NCBI GenBank assembly: GCA_964640305.1
Contig: CAZXFF010000012.1
Coordinates: 1-47,117 of the forward strand
Reading direction: 5' to 3'
Length of the DNA stretch: 47,117 nucleotides
Source: Coprenecus sp964640305
Lineage (GTDB): Bacteria > Bacteroidota > Bacteroidia > Bacteroidales > UBA932
Below are positions 44,271 to 47,117 of this stretch, piece after piece. A program made the translations under genes and the position numbers. Under the pieces are notes generated by a model. It searched no databases. It saw only the letters and a list, made by a program, of their open reading frames with translations, and was not told the origin of the DNA. Position 1 is the first letter of the stretch; each line of letters opens with the position of its first letter.

Positions 44271-44467
44271 TGTTAGGGCGGACGGTTGGGGAATCCTAAC
44301 ATGGAGTCTATTTTATACACACCTGATAATCAAACCATTAAGAATACATATCTATGTTAGGTTTGCTGAAATAGGAGTAAAATCGGCCGTTTCGGGTAAA
44401 CCTAACGTATTGAGGTTTTGCAACTCGATTGATAATCAAAGATTTGCACAAACGAGAGCATGTTAGG
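44271..44467. repeat. Two symmetric 67-bp units with TGTTAGG ends and a central TGATAATCA
   Basis: Unit 1 is CCTAACA (44295-44301), 22 bp, TGATAATCA (44324-44332), 22 bp, TGTTAGG (44355-44361). Unit 2 is CCTAACG (44401-44407), 22 bp, TGATAATCA (44430-44438), 22 bp, TGTTAGG (44461-44467). The period is 106 bp. A further TGTTAGG at 44271-44277 faces unit 1. The 22-bp spacers differ between the units, so the boxes and their exact geometry are what is shared. In unit 2 the spacers are also partly complementary (GTTTTGCAA at 44415-44423 against TTGCACAAAC at 44444-44453, one extra base). The function is unknown. Confidence 0.8.
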
Positions 44468-44586
44468 ATCCGAGAATTGCGAGGAAGCAACTGACTGCCT
44501 GGAGGGGCATGCGACAGGATGTATTGGCTGCGTACGGGGAGGTGTATGGCACTGACAGATGAGCTTTCGGTGAGACTACGTTCGGG

Positions 44587-44629
44587 AGGACTTTGCATAG
44601 AAGCAAATCAGCACTATGCAAAAGCTCCT
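44587..44629. other. Long imperfect hairpin downstream of the beta-propeller operon
   Basis: AGGACTTTGCATAG (44587-44600) pairs with CTATGCAAAAGCTCCT (44614-44629) with small bulges; the inner TTTGCATAG/CTATGCAAA is perfect. The loop is 13 nt. It lies about 23 bp past the stop codon at 44652 but lacks a T-run, so it may protect or end the minus-strand transcript. Confidence 0.6.
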
Positions 44630-44651
44630 GGGACAGAGGCCGGCCAAAACT

Positions 44652-45722
44652 CTACTTCAGGGTAATTCTGTACAGAATGGTATTGCCATCGTCGTCAAAT
44701 CTGGACCAGTACAGGACATTGTCTTTGACATATTGGGGCAAAGCACGATAAGCCTGGCCGTCGAAGCTGAAGCGGTATCCCTCGTCAATACCGTTTCCCA
44801 TATCCTCTTCAGTGTAGATATTGTGAGCCAGCCTTACACCGGTCTCAATGTCGAAAATATCGAAATAGATCGCCATTTGCCCCACAATCATATAACTGTA
44901 GAACAGATATTTACCCGCAAGGTTTCTTCTGTATCCCATAAGGTATCCGCTCTTGGCATCATCGTTCATGGATGTAAGCAGCTCTGCAGGCATCCTGTAT
45001 CTTCCTTCGTCAATCCTGAGGTACGGAGTCCAGTCTCCGTCCGAATACCGGTAAAATACATCTTCCCCGAACGGTCTGTACATGACGGATGAATTGAAGT
45101 TGTCCAGCGATTCCGCAACCAGCAATCCCTGGTCAGACAACTGGGCATTGTTGAATACGGGAAATTCTTTCCCCGTCTCATTGAAATCTGCATCCAGGTA
45201 GATCAGGGAGGAGTCCTTTTCCACATTTGACATGACAGTCGAAATGTAGCGGTCTTCTTCGGCTGCAATGATATCACCCGACTTCATGACAGCCGGTGTT
45301 TTCACTTCCGCAAGCAGATTCCCGTCTTCATCGAAACGCAGAACCTTGTTCCACATATCCAGAACCAGGATTTCCCCGTTTACATAATCAAAATCAAATG
45401 AAGGGGTAGCATATTCCCCGGGGCCTCTCCCCTTACCCTTATATGATTTGAGGAGCTCTCCATCCTCAGAGAAAATGACCATCACATCATTTGCTGTCTT
45501 GCCGTAGAGCTTTCCGTCATATTCCCCGAATATCAGTATATTGTACAGACCCTCCCCTTTGAGTTCCACAACCCGGACATCGCTCACGATCCCTTCCAGA
45601 CCGACAGTATCGGTCATATCCATATTCTTGGCAACATCTACGGTCAGTACACTGTCATCGGCACATGATACTGCAGCAAAGCACGCTGCCGCGAAGATTA
45701 TTTTCGATAATAAGGTTTTCAT
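44652..45722 (-). CDS. 6-bladed beta-propeller lipoprotein
   Basis: The 356-aa product has a lipoprotein signal (lipobox FAAVSC) and the repeat pattern of Bacteroidales 6-bladed beta-propeller lipoproteins (BF3164-like), with the typical YKGKGRGPGEYATPSFDFD (about 94-112) followed by blades such as NGEILVLDMWNKVLRFDEDGNLL. The function is unknown; such proteins are often encoded beside small exported peptides, as here. Its start codon overlaps the stop of the upstream gene by one base (TAATG). It is the last gene of the operon entering from the right edge. Confidence 0.83.
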   Translation of the reverse strand: MKTLLSKIIFAAACFAAVSCADDSVLTVDVAKNMDMTDTVGLEGIVSDVRVVELKGEGLYNILIFGEYDGKLYGKTANDVMVIFSEDGELLKSYKGKGRGPGEYATPSFDFDYVNGEILVLDMWNKVLRFDEDGNLLAEVKTPAVMKSGDIIAAEEDRYISTVMSNVEKDSSLIYLDADFNETGKEFPVFNNAQLSDQGLLVAESLDNFNSSVMYRPFGEDVFYRYSDGDWTPYLRIDEGRYRMPAELLTSMNDDAKSGYLMGYRRNLAGKYLFYSYMIVGQMAIYFDIFDIETGVRLAHNIYTEEDMGNGIDEGYRFSFDGQAYRALPQYVKDNVLYWSRFDDDGNTILYRITLK

Positions 45723-46822
45723 TATTTTTCCATAATTTTATAAGTTGCAAAACTGAGTTTGTCTTCCGATGTTAAAAGCTGAAGGTTCAATCCTTGTTCT
45801 GAGACAAAACAGGTATAACGGAATGAAGCCATCATTTTTTCTTCAATAACAGACTCTCCTACTATCCTGAAGTCCGCATCCATAATGATAACACTTAATT
45901 TCTTGGCTATATTGGTCAACGTAATTCCAGGCATAGGTGTCGCTATCTCGACAATGCGGTAATATAAATTCCTGTACTCGTCATAAAGGATATTTGCATA
46001 AGTAGTGTTTTCCCGGAAATATTCGATTTCATCTGAAGAACTTACATTCTTTCCCCAACGGTCATCTTTCAGCGGTGTCAGTGTCTTATAGAAAGTGCTT
46101 TCCACATGGTACTTTTCTACATTATGAGTATCCGTATCCATTATGTAAATACTGCTTTCCGGGGCAAAACCGACCACTATACACTTCTTCTGCGGGTTGT
46201 ATGCCGAATACGGGACCTGCATAAGCAACAATCCGTAAAATTTTTCGTACATTCCAGGATATGGAATATATGATTCACTCTTCTGTGTTTCTTTATCGAT
46301 CATGAAGGTAGTATGCTTCAGTCTTGTATTAGACGCTACATATGCCATATTGTTACAGTCAATAACATACGGCAGACCGGAACCACCAGGAAGGAAATTG
46401 GAGTTTTTATCGATCATTGTAGAATCCACGACCTTCCCTGAAGCATCAATCAAGACAATACGACTGTTATCCAGATCCAGCACATATACAGAATCTTCCG
46501 ATACAACATTCATACTCCATGGCTTCACAGGAATTTTAACACCTGATATACGATTCTTTGAGTTAAGGCTGTATTTGTCGATTTTTCCGGTGATGTCATT
46601 GAAAAAGTACAGAATCCCTGAGTCCGCACAGAAAAAAGCACACCTCGTTTGAGGAACGGATTCTTCATCCAAAACCCAAGAAAGACTCCCTACCCTCTTT
46701 AGGGTTAGGGAGTCTATTGGGCTGATGACAATCTCTTCCTGATCGGGAATCTCTGACTTACACGCAGCCACAGAAAATAAATGGATAAACACAAAAACTA
46801 ATAGCGGCAATCTTCTCATCAT
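45722..46822 (-). CDS. DUF4221-like beta-propeller lipoprotein
   Basis: From MMRRLPLLVFVFIHLFSVAAC the product is 366 aa with a normal lipoprotein signal. The body has repeated beta-strand blades (for example SGILYFFNDITGKIDKYSL and DSVYVLDLDNSRIVLIDASG) and fits the DUF4221 group of Bacteroidales envelope proteins. A GTG at 46846 would lengthen it by 8 aa; it shares a base with the stop of the small peptide gene and has AGGAGG nine bases upstream, so it remains a serious alternative. The following propeller gene is coupled by TAATG. The function is unknown. Confidence 0.75.
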   Translation of the reverse strand: MMRRLPLLVFVFIHLFSVAACKSEIPDQEEIVISPIDSLTLKRVGSLSWVLDEESVPQTRCAFFCADSGILYFFNDITGKIDKYSLNSKNRISGVKIPVKPWSMNVVSEDSVYVLDLDNSRIVLIDASGKVVDSTMIDKNSNFLPGGSGLPYVIDCNNMAYVASNTRLKHTTFMIDKETQKSESYIPYPGMYEKFYGLLLMQVPYSAYNPQKKCIVVGFAPESSIYIMDTDTHNVEKYHVESTFYKTLTPLKDDRWGKNVSSSDEIEYFRENTTYANILYDEYRNLYYRIVEIATPMPGITLTNIAKKLSVIIMDADFRIVGESVIEEKMMASFRYTCFVSEQGLNLQLLTSEDKLSFATYKIMEK

Positions 46823-46845
46823 AAATCCAAAGACCACAAAGAGCA

Positions 46846-47052
46846 CTACTGCTCACCTCCTCCTTTAACACAATTGCGAAAAGGCCAAGCATTTTTACAA
46901 AAGTACATACTGCCATCCGTCACACAACGACCATCATCCTCTCCTGGCCTAGTCACACAACCTTTTGTGGGATCCAATCCAGCATCTGCAACTGAAGTAC
47001 CAATAATAGCTGAAGTAATAAGTGTCAATAATGACGCTGAAATAATGAGCAC
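46846..47052 (-). CDS. Small Cys-rich exported peptide, NVEALA-like
   Basis: The 68-aa reading starts at GTG (47052) with AAGGA upstream and has a hydrophobic leader (LIISASLLTLITSAIIGTSVADA). A short mature part of about 45 aa follows with four Cys (GCVTRPG, GRCVTDG, YFCKNA, RNCVKGG). The frame is open further up (an LRKKKVV stretch before the GTG) without an ATG, so the true start is uncertain; the A9 run at 47056-47064 could hide an indel. Small exported peptides of the NVEALA type occur beside 6-bladed propeller lipoproteins in Bacteroidales, which fits the neighbours, but the NVEAL motif itself is absent. Bases 47053-47117 hold only A/T-rich upstream sequence. Confidence 0.55.
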   Translation of the reverse strand: MLIISASLLTLITSAIIGTSVADAGLDPTKGCVTRPGEDDGRCVTDGSMYFCKNAWPFRNCVKGGGEQ

Positions 47053-47117
47053 AACTTTTTTTTTCCTTAATTCCGCAACACTTTGATTTAAATTAATTTA
47101 TAAGTTCCTGAGCAACA

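Noticed and set aside
44271..44467. CRISPR array
   Set aside because: Short boxes recur, but the repeated parts are only 7-9 bp, the arrangement is mirror-symmetric, there are only two units, and there are no cas genes.

Overview
The window looks like chromosomal DNA from a member of the Bacteroidales (Bacteroidota), probably gut or rumen associated. The evidence is TonB-dependent receptors with N-terminal carboxypeptidase-regulatory domains, many lipoproteins with BACON, OB-fold or DUF5689-type modules, a SusB-type GH97 enzyme, TAnnTTTG promoter elements (the Bacteroidetes -7 box), a SAM-II riboswitch and a tRNA gene without encoded CCA. I cannot name the genus. Most genes lie on the minus strand.

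Left end (1-1120): a tandem array with an exact 141-bp period whose units carry conserved inverted arms, then a 171-bp segment bracketed by copies of the tRNA-Gly 3' end, then tRNA-Gly(GCC). 1121-5982 (minus) encodes an Oar-like TonB receptor and a lipoprotein with three related OB-fold-like domains. metK (6233-7522, plus) lies behind a SAM-II riboswitch and an intrinsic terminator. A minus-strand housekeeping operon follows (13275 to 7512): C69 peptidase, diadenylate cyclase, MutS2 and ComF.

The most striking region is a tightly spaced minus-strand operon from 24172 to 13758: a DUF5689 lipoprotein, a BACON/OB-fold lipoprotein, an exported NUC1-type endonuclease, an exported EEP-family nuclease or phosphatase, a TonB receptor, a second DUF5689 lipoprotein, a small lipoprotein and a PHP-family phosphatase. 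I infer an envelope system for cutting and importing extracellular nucleic acid or another phosphodiester polymer. It lacks SusD and is not a classical polysaccharide locus.

Next come ferritin, exported GH29 and GH20 glycosidases (host glycan type), an RND efflux operon whose adaptor gene carries a single-base frameshift, a lipoprotein GH13 pullulanase, SusB-type GH97 followed by an unusual 5-formyl-THF cyclo-ligase/nitronate-monooxygenase fusion, QueH, CorA and an exported M28 peptidase. An 888-bp gene-poor stretch (43764-44651) holds two symmetric 67-bp repeat units of unknown function. The right end carries a small cysteine-rich exported peptide and two beta-propeller lipoproteins, an operon that continues past the window edge.
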